Source of the DNA: JBBDWK01 sp040902885
GTDB taxonomy: Bacteria > Acidobacteriota > Terriglobia > Bryobacterales > Bryobacteraceae
Assembly (NCBI GenBank): GCA_040902885.1
Contig: JBBDWK010000109.1
Location: forward strand, 1 to 60,734
Length of the DNA: 60,734 bases
Direction of reading: 5' to 3'
This document shows positions 27,988 to 36,490 of this stretch, one piece after another; position 1 is the stretch's first letter; every line of letters starts with the position of its first letter. Below the pieces are notes generated by a model. That model worked only from the letters and a program-made list of their open reading frames with translations. It made no database searches and was not told the origin of the DNA. A program made the position numbers and the translations under genes.

Positions 27988-29121
27988 GTGGAAATTCTTT
28001 TGCGATGGGATGTTATCGGCTGGACCGTCGCCTTCCTGGTTTCGCTGGGGGTTGGAATGTTGCAGCTAAGCGAGCCGACCATGGCGAAAATTTGTTTTTC
28101 TCTGTGCGGCGCGATGATCGCAACAAAGGCTATAGCGTGGGGCATCGAAACTCCGCAAGCCCCTATTGTCAGATTGGCGGTCGCCTTTCTGTTGTTCGGT
28201 ATCACCGGGCTACTCGTGATAGAGTCTTTTCGTTGGGCCGACAGAAAGGGAACTGTCTTAACTCAATCGGCAACAGCAGTAGCCCCTATCGGGTCGGAGC
28301 ATAAGAGGAATGGCGAGCCACCCGCGATGGCTGGAAACAGGAGTCCCGCCGTAATCGCTCCAACGTCAATACAGAAATCCAAATCACCCGGCAGGACAAC
28401 CGGCAACTCAAGGCCATGCTTTGCTCCAATCAAATTTACCCAACGTAATATTCAACCGCCTATCGGCCATAATTATGCAAAGCTAATAAGCCTTCCGGCT
28501 TTCGAGAGACCGACACGAGTCAGAGTCTACTCCAGCGGTCACCTTACTAATCTAATAGAACCAAGAGATGCCATAGTGATGGATGGCGGATCATTCGGCG
28601 AGGTTGGCGAAGTTACCATCAAAGCCTCTGCACGGCCATTGGGTCTAACTTTCTATGCCACTCGCTCATTCGACATTATATGTATTGATCAGCTTGCAAA
28701 CGCTGATTTTGAGCGCGATGAGCAAAACCTAGCTAACTTGATTCAAGTCCAAAGGTCTAATGATGATGTCAGGTCACACTTGAACGCCATAGAGCCTTAT
28801 GTTGATTTCGCGATGCAGATCACAAACTCTTCCGTAATTGATATTACGCCGGAAAGATTTGAGGGGCGGCTCTCATATATGGGAGAGCCGCTTGGGCGTG
28901 ACCTGGAGCTGACGAGCAAGCGCCCTATCGTTCGAGGAAATGTCTCCGTCGTGACTATGCGGCAGTGGATATCGCGTGATAGCGCGGAGCTGATTATGAA
29001 ATCCCTTCCGGCGCAATTTGAGATCGGAACAGTTGGTTGTTGGTTTTCCTATCAAGGCATTCACGGAGCTCGGAAAACTGTCCGAACGTCTTTAGGCAAC
29101 CTGCCCGTAATCGTTCGATGA
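27988..29121 (+). CDS. orphan membrane protein of unknown function
   Basis: I do not recognise this protein. From GTG 27988 (preceded by CGGAAAG) it is 377 residues; an earlier GTG at 27892 is possible but adds no membrane or conserved sequence. Two or three hydrophobic helices occupy the N-terminal 85 residues (IGWTVAFLVSLGVGMLQL, and later IVRLAVAFLLFGITGLLVI). A polar linker and a soluble beta-rich domain (from about 160) follow, which may face the periplasm or cytosol. The base composition is visibly poorer in GC than the flanking genes. It sits between an IS1-type transposase scrap and a tandem repeat, and no neighbour is clearly co-transcribed, all of which suggests horizontal arrival. 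Confidence 0.6.
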   Translation: MEILLRWDVIGWTVAFLVSLGVGMLQLSEPTMAKICFSLCGAMIATKAIAWGIETPQAPIVRLAVAFLLFGITGLLVIESFRWADRKGTVLTQSATAVAPIGSEHKRNGEPPAMAGNRSPAVIAPTSIQKSKSPGRTTGNSRPCFAPIKFTQRNIQPPIGHNYAKLISLPAFERPTRVRVYSSGHLTNLIEPRDAIVMDGGSFGEVGEVTIKASARPLGLTFYATRSFDIICIDQLANADFERDEQNLANLIQVQRSNDDVRSHLNAIEPYVDFAMQITNSSVIDITPERFEGRLSYMGEPLGRDLELTSKRPIVRGNVSVVTMRQWISRDSAELIMKSLPAQFEIGTVGCWFSYQGIHGARKTVRTSLGNLPVIVR

Positions 29122-29207
29122 ATCGCGACAGATCCCTGGAGATCCTTGCGCGGCAGGGTTTGAGAGGAACTGGGCATGCCTCTCGCAAGATGCATTAACG
29201 CACTATA

Positions 29208-29238
29208 AGGACACCACCCAGATTAGGACACTACCCAG
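29208..29238. repeat. tandem near-identical 14-mers with 17-base period
   Basis: AGGACACCACCCAG (29208-29221) and AGGACACTACCCAG (29225-29238) differ by one base and are spaced at 17 bases. Arrays like this occur at the ends of some insertion sequences as transposase-binding sites, so it may be a leftover terminus. The 11-mer TTAGGACACTA is also found at 26198-26208 in the same orientation. Confidence 0.4.
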
Positions 29239-29294
29239 CCTTGCTTCGTCTTTCCCGTAATGGCAAACTAAAGAATCTTCAAAAAGGAGCGGCC

Positions 29295-30266
29295 ATGAGC
29301 ATCACCAGACGACGATTTCTCGAAACCACCGCCGCGGGCAGTCTCGCGGTTGCCGGCGCCGCCGATCTTTCGAACGGAGCGCTTCCGACGCGCGTCCTGG
29401 GACGCACCGGCGCCAAGGTCTCCATCCTGGCCATGGGCGGCGGCAGCCGGTTCCTCGCTTACAAGGAGGAAGACAAGGCCATCGCGGCGCTGAATCAGGC
29501 GTTCGACCTGGGCATCACTTACATGGACACCGCATACGGCTACGGCAGCGGGGTCAGCGAAGAACGCGTCGGCAAGGCGATGAAGACCCGCCGCAAAGGC
29601 ATCTTTCTTGCCACCAAAATCAACGTCCGCAAGGGCGACGAGGCCCAGCGCATCCTCGAAGGCAGCATGAAGCGTCTGCAAACCGATCAGGTGGACCTGA
29701 TTCACATCCACTCACTGACCGGCGAAGACGACTTGAAGGCCGTAGAAGCCAATGACGGAGTGCTCAAGGTTCTCTATAAACTGCGCGACCAGAAGGTGAC
29801 GCGTTTCATCGGCATCACCAGCCATACCGATCCGACCGTATTGCGCGCCGCGCTCGAACGTCACGATTTCGATTGCACGCAGATGGCGCTCAATGCCGCG
29901 CTTGTGGGCATGAAGAACGGCAAGGGCGGCATGGTGATCAACGAGGCTATGAAGCCCAGCTTCGAAACCATCGCTCTGCCGGTCGCCCTCAAGAAAAAGA
30001 TGGGCGTGATCGCGATGAAGGTGTACGCTCAGGAGGGCCTGCTGGGGCAAGCGCCGCTCGAAAAGCTGCTGTATTATTCGCTTTCGCTGCCCGTCGCGGT
30101 GGCTGTTGTCGGCATGCCGAAGATCGAGCACATCGAGCAGAATGTCCGGATGGCGAAGGGCTTCAAGAAGCTCTCCAAGGGCGAGATGCAGGAACTGGCG
30201 AAGACGCTTTCGGACAAGAATAAGGCCGCTCTCGACCGCTTCTTCGCCAATCACGTGGACGCGTAA
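29295..30266 (+). CDS. aldo/keto reductase with Tat-type signal
   Basis: The protein from ATG 29295 is 323 residues; AAAAAGGAGCGG just upstream is a strong ribosome-binding site, and the longer open frame from 29241 is not needed. A twin-arginine leader (TRRRFLETTAAGSLAVAGAA) suggests export with its cofactor. The aldo/keto reductase barrel shows the catalytic tetrad in context: D and Y in YMDTAYGYG, K in FLATKINV, and H in DLIHIHSL; VTRFIGITSH is also typical. Such enzymes reduce aldehydes or sugars with NADPH; substrate unknown. The next gene starts 20 bases downstream, forming a likely operon with the MBL hydrolase and purB. Confidence 0.88.
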   Translation: MSITRRRFLETTAAGSLAVAGAADLSNGALPTRVLGRTGAKVSILAMGGGSRFLAYKEEDKAIAALNQAFDLGITYMDTAYGYGSGVSEERVGKAMKTRRKGIFLATKINVRKGDEAQRILEGSMKRLQTDQVDLIHIHSLTGEDDLKAVEANDGVLKVLYKLRDQKVTRFIGITSHTDPTVLRAALERHDFDCTQMALNAALVGMKNGKGGMVINEAMKPSFETIALPVALKKKMGVIAMKVYAQEGLLGQAPLEKLLYYSLSLPVAVAVVGMPKIEHIEQNVRMAKGFKKLSKGEMQELAKTLSDKNKAALDRFFANHVDA

Positions 30267-30286
30267 AAGTTTTCCGGGAGGATGCC

Positions 30287-31057
30287 ATCGTAAAGTTCTG
30301 CCTGCTGGCCAGCGGAAGCTCGGGGAACTGCGCTTTCATTTCCACGGGCAGGACGAGGCTTCTGGTGGACGCCGGGCTCAGCACGCGCGAAACTCTCCGC
30401 CGGCTGGATCTGATTGGAGAGAAGCCCGACCACCTGAACGGCATTCTCGTCAGCCACGAACATTCCGACCACGTGGCCGGCCTCGAACGCCTGGCCCGCA
30501 AATTCCGCATCCCGATCTATATTTCCCGGCTCACCGCGCCGGCTCTCGGGTGGAACGGCGACGCGCCGCAGATGGAGCTGTTTCAGGCGGGTGCGAGCTT
30601 CTCCATCGGCGATATCGACATCGCCAGCTTCACCATCCCTCACGACGCCATCGATCCCGTAGGCTTTCTCTTTCGCGCCGAGGGCGTCCGCATGGGCGTG
30701 GTCACCGATCTCGGGTACATCACCGATTCCATCCGCTTCCACACGCGCGGCGCGGACCTTCTGGTGCTCGAATCCAACCACGATCTGGATATGCTGAAGG
30801 TGGGACCGTATCCCTGGGCGGTGAAACAGCGCGTGATGAGCCGCGTAGGCCATCTTTCGAATGCCGGCATGTGCGACTTCATCCGTGATGACCTGGACTC
30901 CGCGACCGCGCACCTGATCCTCGGCCATCTCAGCGAGCACAACAATCATCCCGAGATCGTGCGCCTTGTGGCCTCGCAGACGCTCGCTGAGCGAGCGCTC
31001 ACGCCGCGCCTCACCGTCGCCCAGCAGAAGAACGTCACCGAAGTTTTCGAATTCTAA
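30287..31057 (+). CDS. YycJ/WalJ-like MBL-fold metallohydrolase, apparent ATC start
   Basis: The 256-residue protein has the metallo-beta-lactamase fold of the YycJ/WalJ group (single-domain nucleases). Signatures are LLASGSSGNCAF at the N-terminus, VSHEHSDHVAGL (HxHxDH), GVVTDLGYIT and LILGHLSEHNNHPEI. The first canonical start, GTG 30365, would remove the conserved first strand and the SGSSGN loop. The upstream sequence in this frame has no ATG, GTG or TTG. The family normally begins M-x-K-F; here that place is ATC GTA AAG TTC, with GGGAGGA ending 4-5 bases before the ATC at 30287. I therefore annotate ATC as start; an ATG-to-ATC change or an assembly error is equally possible. It lies between the reductase and purB. 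Confidence 0.75.
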   Translation: MVKFCLLASGSSGNCAFISTGRTRLLVDAGLSTRETLRRLDLIGEKPDHLNGILVSHEHSDHVAGLERLARKFRIPIYISRLTAPALGWNGDAPQMELFQAGASFSIGDIDIASFTIPHDAIDPVGFLFRAEGVRMGVVTDLGYITDSIRFHTRGADLLVLESNHDLDMLKVGPYPWAVKQRVMSRVGHLSNAGMCDFIRDDLDSATAHLILGHLSEHNNHPEIVRLVASQTLAERALTPRLTVAQQKNVTEVFEF

Positions 31058-31068
31058 AAGGACTTGAC

Positions 31069-32394
31069 TTGATTGCACGCTATACCCGGCCCGAGATGGG
31101 CCGCATCTGGAACGACCGCAATAAATTCCAGCAGTGGCTGGAGGTGGAGCTGGCCGCCACGGAGACGCTGGCCGCGATGGGAACCGTACCCCCGGAGGCC
31201 GCGGCTAGCCTGCGCGCGAATGCGGGCTTTGAGGTGGAACGGATTCACGCCATCGAGCGCGAAGTGAAGCATGACGTGATCGCCTTCACCACGGCCGTGG
31301 CCGAGACCATGACGGCCAGGGGACAGAGCGGGCATTCGCGCTGGCTGCACTACGGCCTGACGTCGAACGACGTGGTGGATACCGCTCAGGCCTTGCAGGT
31401 ACGGCAGGCTTCGGCCATCATTCTTGACGGCCTGGATCGCTTGCAGGAGGTGTTGCGGCGCCGCGCGCTCGAGTTCCGCCACACCGTGCAGATCGGCCGC
31501 ACGCATGGCGTACACGCCGAGCCGACGACGTTCGGCCTGAAGCTGGCCATCTGGCACGAAGAGGCGGGACGGAACCGGCGCCGCTTCGCCGCAGCCGCGG
31601 AAGAAATGCGCGTGGGCAAGATCTCGGGAGCGGTGGGAACCTTCGCGCATCTCTCACCGGACGTCGAAGAGAAAATCTGCGCGCGTCTGGGCCTCGCTCC
31701 CGCTCCGGTATCGTCGCAAGTCCTGCAACGCGACCGCCATGCCAACTACATCGCCACGCTGGCCCTGGTAACCGCGGGTCTGGAAAAGATCGCCCTCGAA
31801 GTGCGCCACCTGCAGCGCACCGAAGTCCGCGAGGCCGAGGAGTTCTTCTCGCGGGGGCAAAAGGGCAGCTCGGCCATGCCGCACAAGCGCAATCCCGTGG
31901 TCTCGGAGCAGATCTGCGGCCTCGCGCGGGTGGTCCGCGCCAACGCACAGGCGGCCTTCGAGAACATCGCGCTTTGGCACGAGCGCGATATTTCGCACTC
32001 CTCCGTGGAGCGCGTGATTCTGCCGGATTCCACGATCCTCGCCGACTACCTGCTCGACAAGACCACGCAACTGGTCGACAAGCTGGTGGTCTATCCCGAC
32101 CGCATGCGCCGCAATCTGGACCTGACACGCGGGCTGGTCTTCTCCGGCCAGCTTTTGCTGGATCTCGCGGCCGCGGGCATGCTGCGCGAATCGGCTTACC
32201 GGCTGGTGCAACAGCACGCCATGGCGTCCTGGGAGGAAGGCGCGGACTTCCGCGCGGCGGTGGAATCAGACCCGGAAATCCGCGCCGTGCTCAGCGCCGA
32301 AGAGCTGGAGGAATCCTTCTCGCTCGACCGGCAACTGCGCAATGTGGACCGGATTTTCGAACGTGTGTTCGGAGAAGGCCGGCCGGCTCAATAA
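31069..32394 (+). CDS. purB: adenylosuccinate lyase
   Basis: A 441-residue enzyme of the fumarase/aspartase superfamily that carries out two steps of purine synthesis: it splits SAICAR to AICAR and adenylosuccinate to AMP, both releasing fumarate, in the cytosol. The three conserved regions are visible: GRTHGVHAEPT near 143, LTSNDVVDT near 101, and the signature loop KGSSAMPHKRNP near 264-275. The N-terminus IARYTRPEMGRIW is typical. It starts at TTG 31069, with AAAAGGA six bases upstream; no ATG is available nearby. It ends the reductase-MBL-purB transcript, and its stop overlaps the convergent sulfatase gene by 7 bases. Confidence 0.95.
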   Translation: MIARYTRPEMGRIWNDRNKFQQWLEVELAATETLAAMGTVPPEAAASLRANAGFEVERIHAIEREVKHDVIAFTTAVAETMTARGQSGHSRWLHYGLTSNDVVDTAQALQVRQASAIILDGLDRLQEVLRRRALEFRHTVQIGRTHGVHAEPTTFGLKLAIWHEEAGRNRRRFAAAAEEMRVGKISGAVGTFAHLSPDVEEKICARLGLAPAPVSSQVLQRDRHANYIATLALVTAGLEKIALEVRHLQRTEVREAEEFFSRGQKGSSAMPHKRNPVVSEQICGLARVVRANAQAAFENIALWHERDISHSSVERVILPDSTILADYLLDKTTQLVDKLVVYPDRMRRNLDLTRGLVFSGQLLLDLAAAGMLRESAYRLVQQHAMASWEEGADFRAAVESDPEIRAVLSAEELEESFSLDRQLRNVDRIFERVFGEGRPAQ

Positions 32395-33866
32395 GCGAAC
32401 CTGTCGCCGGCGCTCACCTGTCCAGCCAGACGCGGGTCGCCGCCAGTTTCCATAAGAACTCGCGCCAACCGGTTCTGAACGGATTCCACAAGGGCTTTGA
32501 CCTCCGGGTCTTTCACGTGGTTCACGTAGCGCCCGCGCATGCGCAGGCCGATGCGGGCGCCGGCCAGCAGGTTGTCGATCTGCTCCGGATCCTTGCGGAG
32601 ATCGTAGAACTCCGGGATGTCCCAGACGCCGGGATAGTTCATCAGGCTATGCGTCTCGGTGCGGAGTCCGACGATATTCGGAGTGTAGGGGAAGTCCTGC
32701 TCCCAGGCGTATTCATAAAGAAAGTCGCGCCGCCAGTTTTCCGCCGTCCCGCCGCTTGCGAGGGGAATCAGGGAGCGGCCCTGCATGCTTGCCGCCGGCT
32801 TCACTCCCGCCGCGTCCAGCATCGTCGGCGCGATGTCCAGGTTCAAAGCCATCCGATCCACAATCCTGCCCGAGCTGCCGAATAGAGACGGGCAGTGTGC
32901 CATAACCGGAACGCGAATGGAGGATTCATACATGGCGCGTTTGTCGATCAGGCCGTGCTCGCCCCACATGTACCCGTTGTCGCCCATGTAGATCAGCAGT
33001 GTGTCGTCGAGCAGGCGGCTGGCTTCGAGCTGCCGGAAAACCTGTCCCAGGCTGTCGTCAACGGCGAGGAGACACTGGCAGTAGCGCCGGTAGTGGGTGT
33101 CGAAGCTTTCATCGCTGTCCAGCATCCCATCCACTCCGTGCCGGGTGAGCCGCCGGCGGCGAACCCACTCGGGCCACTTGGCGTAATACTCCTCTTTGTA
33201 GAGCATGGTGCGCGGGCGCGGTACTGTGAGACCTTCAAACAGACGCGCGTGCCGCTCGGGAGGCTGAAACGGCGAATGCACCGCTTTATGGGAAAGGTAG
33301 AGGCAGAAAGGCCGGGAGGCATTCTCGCGCATGAACTGCACGGCCGCACCGGTAAGAATATCGGTCGTGTTCCCTTTTGCTCTCTGGCGAAGCCCATTGA
33401 TGTTCAGTTCCGGGTTCTCGTACTCTCCCTGGCCGCGGAAGCTCAGCCAGTGATGGAAGCCCGGCTGGGGTTCGTCGCCCGAGCCTCCCATGTGCCACTT
33501 GCCGAAGAAGCCCGTCCGGTAGCCGTTGGCTTGCAGCATCTGGGGAAAGGCCGGAAGCGCGGGGTTCAGTTGCGTGAAGTTATCCGTGACGCCATGGGAG
33601 TGCATGTACTGGCTGGTGAGGATGCTGGCGCGGCTCGGCGAGCAGAGGGAACTGGTGACGAAGGCGTTGCGGAAGTTGACTCCGCGATTCACCATGCGAT
33701 CGAAGTTCGGCGTATGCCCCTTCAGCCAGGGATGTCCCAGCGCGCCGATGAAATCGTAGCGATGGTCGTCGGCCAGGACGAAGACGATGTTGCGGCGAGC
33801 GGGTTGCGCGTGAATCGCGGCGGCGCCGAAAGCGGCTGCCGTTTTCAGGAAATTGCGGCGGCGCAT
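32388..33866 (-). CDS. sulfatase (type I, formylglycine-dependent)
   Basis: A 492-residue sulfatase. The frame is open to 33902, but a Tat leader (RRRNFLKTAAAFGAAAIHA) starts at ATG 33866. LADDHRYD supplies the metal aspartates D33-D34, and the formylglycine motif CSPSR is at C75-R79. LLIYMGDNGYMWGEHGLIDK near 285 gives the second metal site. The sequence resembles N-acetylglucosamine-6-sulfatase/heparan-type sulfatases more than the other two sulfatases in the window; the substrate remains a guess. It is convergent with purB and lies downstream of the propeller-phosphoesterase gene (126 bases), so it could be the third gene of that minus-strand group. Confidence 0.9.
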   Translation of the reverse strand: MRRRNFLKTAAAFGAAAIHAQPARRNIVFVLADDHRYDFIGALGHPWLKGHTPNFDRMVNRGVNFRNAFVTSSLCSPSRASILTSQYMHSHGVTDNFTQLNPALPAFPQMLQANGYRTGFFGKWHMGGSGDEPQPGFHHWLSFRGQGEYENPELNINGLRQRAKGNTTDILTGAAVQFMRENASRPFCLYLSHKAVHSPFQPPERHARLFEGLTVPRPRTMLYKEEYYAKWPEWVRRRRLTRHGVDGMLDSDESFDTHYRRYCQCLLAVDDSLGQVFRQLEASRLLDDTLLIYMGDNGYMWGEHGLIDKRAMYESSIRVPVMAHCPSLFGSSGRIVDRMALNLDIAPTMLDAAGVKPAASMQGRSLIPLASGGTAENWRRDFLYEYAWEQDFPYTPNIVGLRTETHSLMNYPGVWDIPEFYDLRKDPEQIDNLLAGARIGLRMRGRYVNHVKDPEVKALVESVQNRLARVLMETGGDPRLAGQVSAGDRFAY

Positions 33867-33991
33867 GACGTAACAGTCTCTCACACACCGGCGCTCCCTC
33901 ATCCGCCGCTGACGGCCGCTCGAAATCCGCCGCGGCCCCGCATCACGAATGTCTTTGCTTCCACGGATCCTCCAGGCGAATCACTTTCGCA

Positions 33992-36490
33992 TCATTCCGT
34001 TTCGCCCGCGGTAACACCGGGAGCAAAGATGCTGCGGACAGCCGGCGGCGCGGGCCGGCCCTGAATTCCCCGGTACAGAATGTCGTTCAGCTCGTGATCG
34101 TCGATGCGGTCGGCTTCGGAAAAGTCGAGACGAAGCGACCGCGCCGCGAGCTCGCCGCGCGGCGGGTTCATTTCGTTGAGAGACACGCTCGGCATTTCCG
34201 CGCGGAACGGCGTAAAGTCGGGCGTTGCGGTGAACGCGGTATGCATAGGCATCGCGGCGGCATCGAAGTGAGTCATCGCGCGCAGCCCAAGGATCAACTC
34301 GATCGTGCGCAGCATGGACACGGTGTTGTAGAAGTTGCTATCCACATGTTTGCGGCGAGCGTAGGGCGAGATGACGAACGCGATCGAGCGGTGCGAATCC
34401 ACGTGATCCGGTCCCGCCTGGGCGTCGTCCTCCAAGACGAAGATTGCGGTCTCTTTCCAGAAGCGGCTCTTTGACACAGCCTCGACGAGACGCGCTAACG
34501 CGAGGTCGTTATCGGCGAACATAGCGCGCGGCGACCGAACCCCCGGACTCAATCCCGCGGTATGGTCGTTGCCCAGCCGCATCACGACCAGCCGCGGCAT
34601 CTCTCCCTTCTTCTCGAACTCCTCCAGATCGCGCAGGAAAAACTGCATGCGGTCTACGTCCGGATAGCGCACATCGTAGGGCCGGAAGTAGCGATTGGTG
34701 ACGGCGAGCAGTTCCTTACTCTCGGCGTCGAGCACCTGGTCCTCGCCGGTCTGGGCTTCCCGGCGAAGCTTGGTGAGCCAACCGTAGTTGCGAGCGGAAA
34801 CGCCGGCCTCGAAAGCGCGAGTCCAGAGATATCCGCCGTGCGGGCGCGACGCGTCCTCGGTGTGATTCATCGGTGGGCGGCCCCAGTAAAGGCTGAAACT
34901 CGCGCGCCGGCCTGAGTAGAGATTAGGCCACAGCTTGTTGGTCATGTCGGGGGAGATCGCCCCGGCCGACCAGTTATGCCCGTCCGCGCTTACGTCGCCG
35001 TTGACGTAGAAATTGTCGAAGAGGACGAACTCCTTGGCGAGCCGCCGGTGATTGATCGACGAATCTTCGGTGAACAGCACAAGCGACGGATCGCCGTTTC
35101 CGGCGTCCAGATCGCCGAACACCTGATCGTAAGTACGATTTTCTTTCACGATGTAGATGACGTGCTTGATCGGCGACGGCTGGCCCAGGCGCGTTGGAAT
35201 GGGATTACCTTTGGGCACGCCCGCATCGTCGAGCAAACTGTCGCGATACGGTGAGTTGGCGTAGACCTGCAGCGTGTATCGATGAAGCCTCTCCGCGTCG
35301 AGCGGATCGAGGAGCGACATACCTCCCACCTGGAGCCGTCCGCCGTGCGGGAACGTCTGCCGCTGCTCCTCCGGCTTGCGCGGTCCGGCGGGATTCGGGA
35401 ACGAGCGGAGCCCTTTGCCGTTCAGCACCGCAAGCCGGCCTCCGTCGAGCGGGAGTACGGCAGTGGGATACCAGCCCACCGGCACGAATCCAAGCACGCG
35501 CGACCTCTCCGCGGAGACATCGGCGACGGCCACTGCGTTCGCATCCGAGCAGGCGACGTAAAGACGTTCGCCGTCTTCGGAAAGACCGAGGCCGCTCGGC
35601 GTCATGCCCAGCGGTTGGCGGGGCATCATCGCGAGGTTGAGCCGCTCTTCGATGCGAAGTTCGCCGCTCGCCTCGGCGTCGACGATGTACACGTCGTTGG
35701 TGTGCGACGCGGCCACCAGCAATCGCAGCTTGCCCTCCCGTTTGGCGGAGGGCATTTGCCAGATCATGTCGGAAGTGTGCGCGCCTAGCGCGAGACGCTG
35801 AAGAACCTTGCCGGACCCGATGTCGTGCCGCAGCACCTCGCCGTCGGACCAGCTTGTCACCAGCAGTTCGCGCCTGCTCGGGTGCAGGAGAAGTCGATAC
35901 GGCATGCGGCATGTGTCGATGGTCTGGAGTACCCTGCCGGACTCGCGATCGACCACAGCGATGGTATTGGTCAGCAGATCGGCGGCGTAGAGCGTAGAGC
36001 CATCGGGCGAGAGGATGACGTCGCCAGTGAAGTTGCCGCCTTTCGCGGGAGCGGCGGTTGTGGCGATCATGCGCGCCTGTTCGATCTTCTGCCCGTCTAG
36101 CCGCAGCTCATAGACGAGCGCACTGGTGCCTCCTCCCGCATAGACGCGGTCCTGATGGATCGCCAGGCCGTGGAAGGAATCCTTGAGCTGCACAGACGAC
36201 CGCTGCTCGCCCGTCGCCGGATCATGCACGCTCACGCTCGGAGGCAGGTAGCCCGACTGCAGAATGACCATCGACTTCCGATCCGCCGTAAGGCGCGCCG
36301 CCAGCGGAAGAGTGTTGAGCACGACCTGCTTGCCGGCGGGCCGGACCTTCCACCCGGTGGTCAGCAGAAATCCGCCATCGCGCGACTCTCCGGCCGCGGT
36401 CTTCGGGCCGGGCCAGAACCGTTCGAGCTGCGGATACAGGAGGCCAACCGCAAGCAGCAACAGGACAGCGGTACCGACGATAGGTTTCAT
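33992..36490 (-). CDS. YVTN-type beta-propeller fused to a phosphoesterase domain
   Basis: An 832-residue protein anchored or exported by an N-terminal hydrophobic helix (IVGTAVLLLLAVGLLYPQL). Residues 60-400 form a beta-propeller of YVTN/lactonase-like repeats (for example DVILSPDGSTLYAADLLTNT and LGLSEDGERLYVACSDANAV). Residues 440-800 form a phosphoesterase domain of the phospholipase C/acid phosphatase type: HVIYIVKENRTYDQVFGDL near 448, SADGHNWSAGAISPDM near 505 and IFVLEDDAQAGPDHVDSHRS near 690. It therefore looks like a bifunctional binding/phosphoester-cleaving protein acting outside the inner membrane. Its start overlaps the phosphonoacetate-hydrolase-like gene by 4 bases (ATGA), so the two are translationally coupled. 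Confidence 0.85.
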   Translation of the reverse strand: MKPIVGTAVLLLLAVGLLYPQLERFWPGPKTAAGESRDGGFLLTTGWKVRPAGKQVVLNTLPLAARLTADRKSMVILQSGYLPPSVSVHDPATGEQRSSVQLKDSFHGLAIHQDRVYAGGGTSALVYELRLDGQKIEQARMIATTAAPAKGGNFTGDVILSPDGSTLYAADLLTNTIAVVDRESGRVLQTIDTCRMPYRLLLHPSRRELLVTSWSDGEVLRHDIGSGKVLQRLALGAHTSDMIWQMPSAKREGKLRLLVAASHTNDVYIVDAEASGELRIEERLNLAMMPRQPLGMTPSGLGLSEDGERLYVACSDANAVAVADVSAERSRVLGFVPVGWYPTAVLPLDGGRLAVLNGKGLRSFPNPAGPRKPEEQRQTFPHGGRLQVGGMSLLDPLDAERLHRYTLQVYANSPYRDSLLDDAGVPKGNPIPTRLGQPSPIKHVIYIVKENRTYDQVFGDLDAGNGDPSLVLFTEDSSINHRRLAKEFVLFDNFYVNGDVSADGHNWSAGAISPDMTNKLWPNLYSGRRASFSLYWGRPPMNHTEDASRPHGGYLWTRAFEAGVSARNYGWLTKLRREAQTGEDQVLDAESKELLAVTNRYFRPYDVRYPDVDRMQFFLRDLEEFEKKGEMPRLVVMRLGNDHTAGLSPGVRSPRAMFADNDLALARLVEAVSKSRFWKETAIFVLEDDAQAGPDHVDSHRSIAFVISPYARRKHVDSNFYNTVSMLRTIELILGLRAMTHFDAAAMPMHTAFTATPDFTPFRAEMPSVSLNEMNPPRGELAARSLRLDFSEADRIDDHELNDILYRGIQGRPAPPAVRSIFAPGVTAGETE

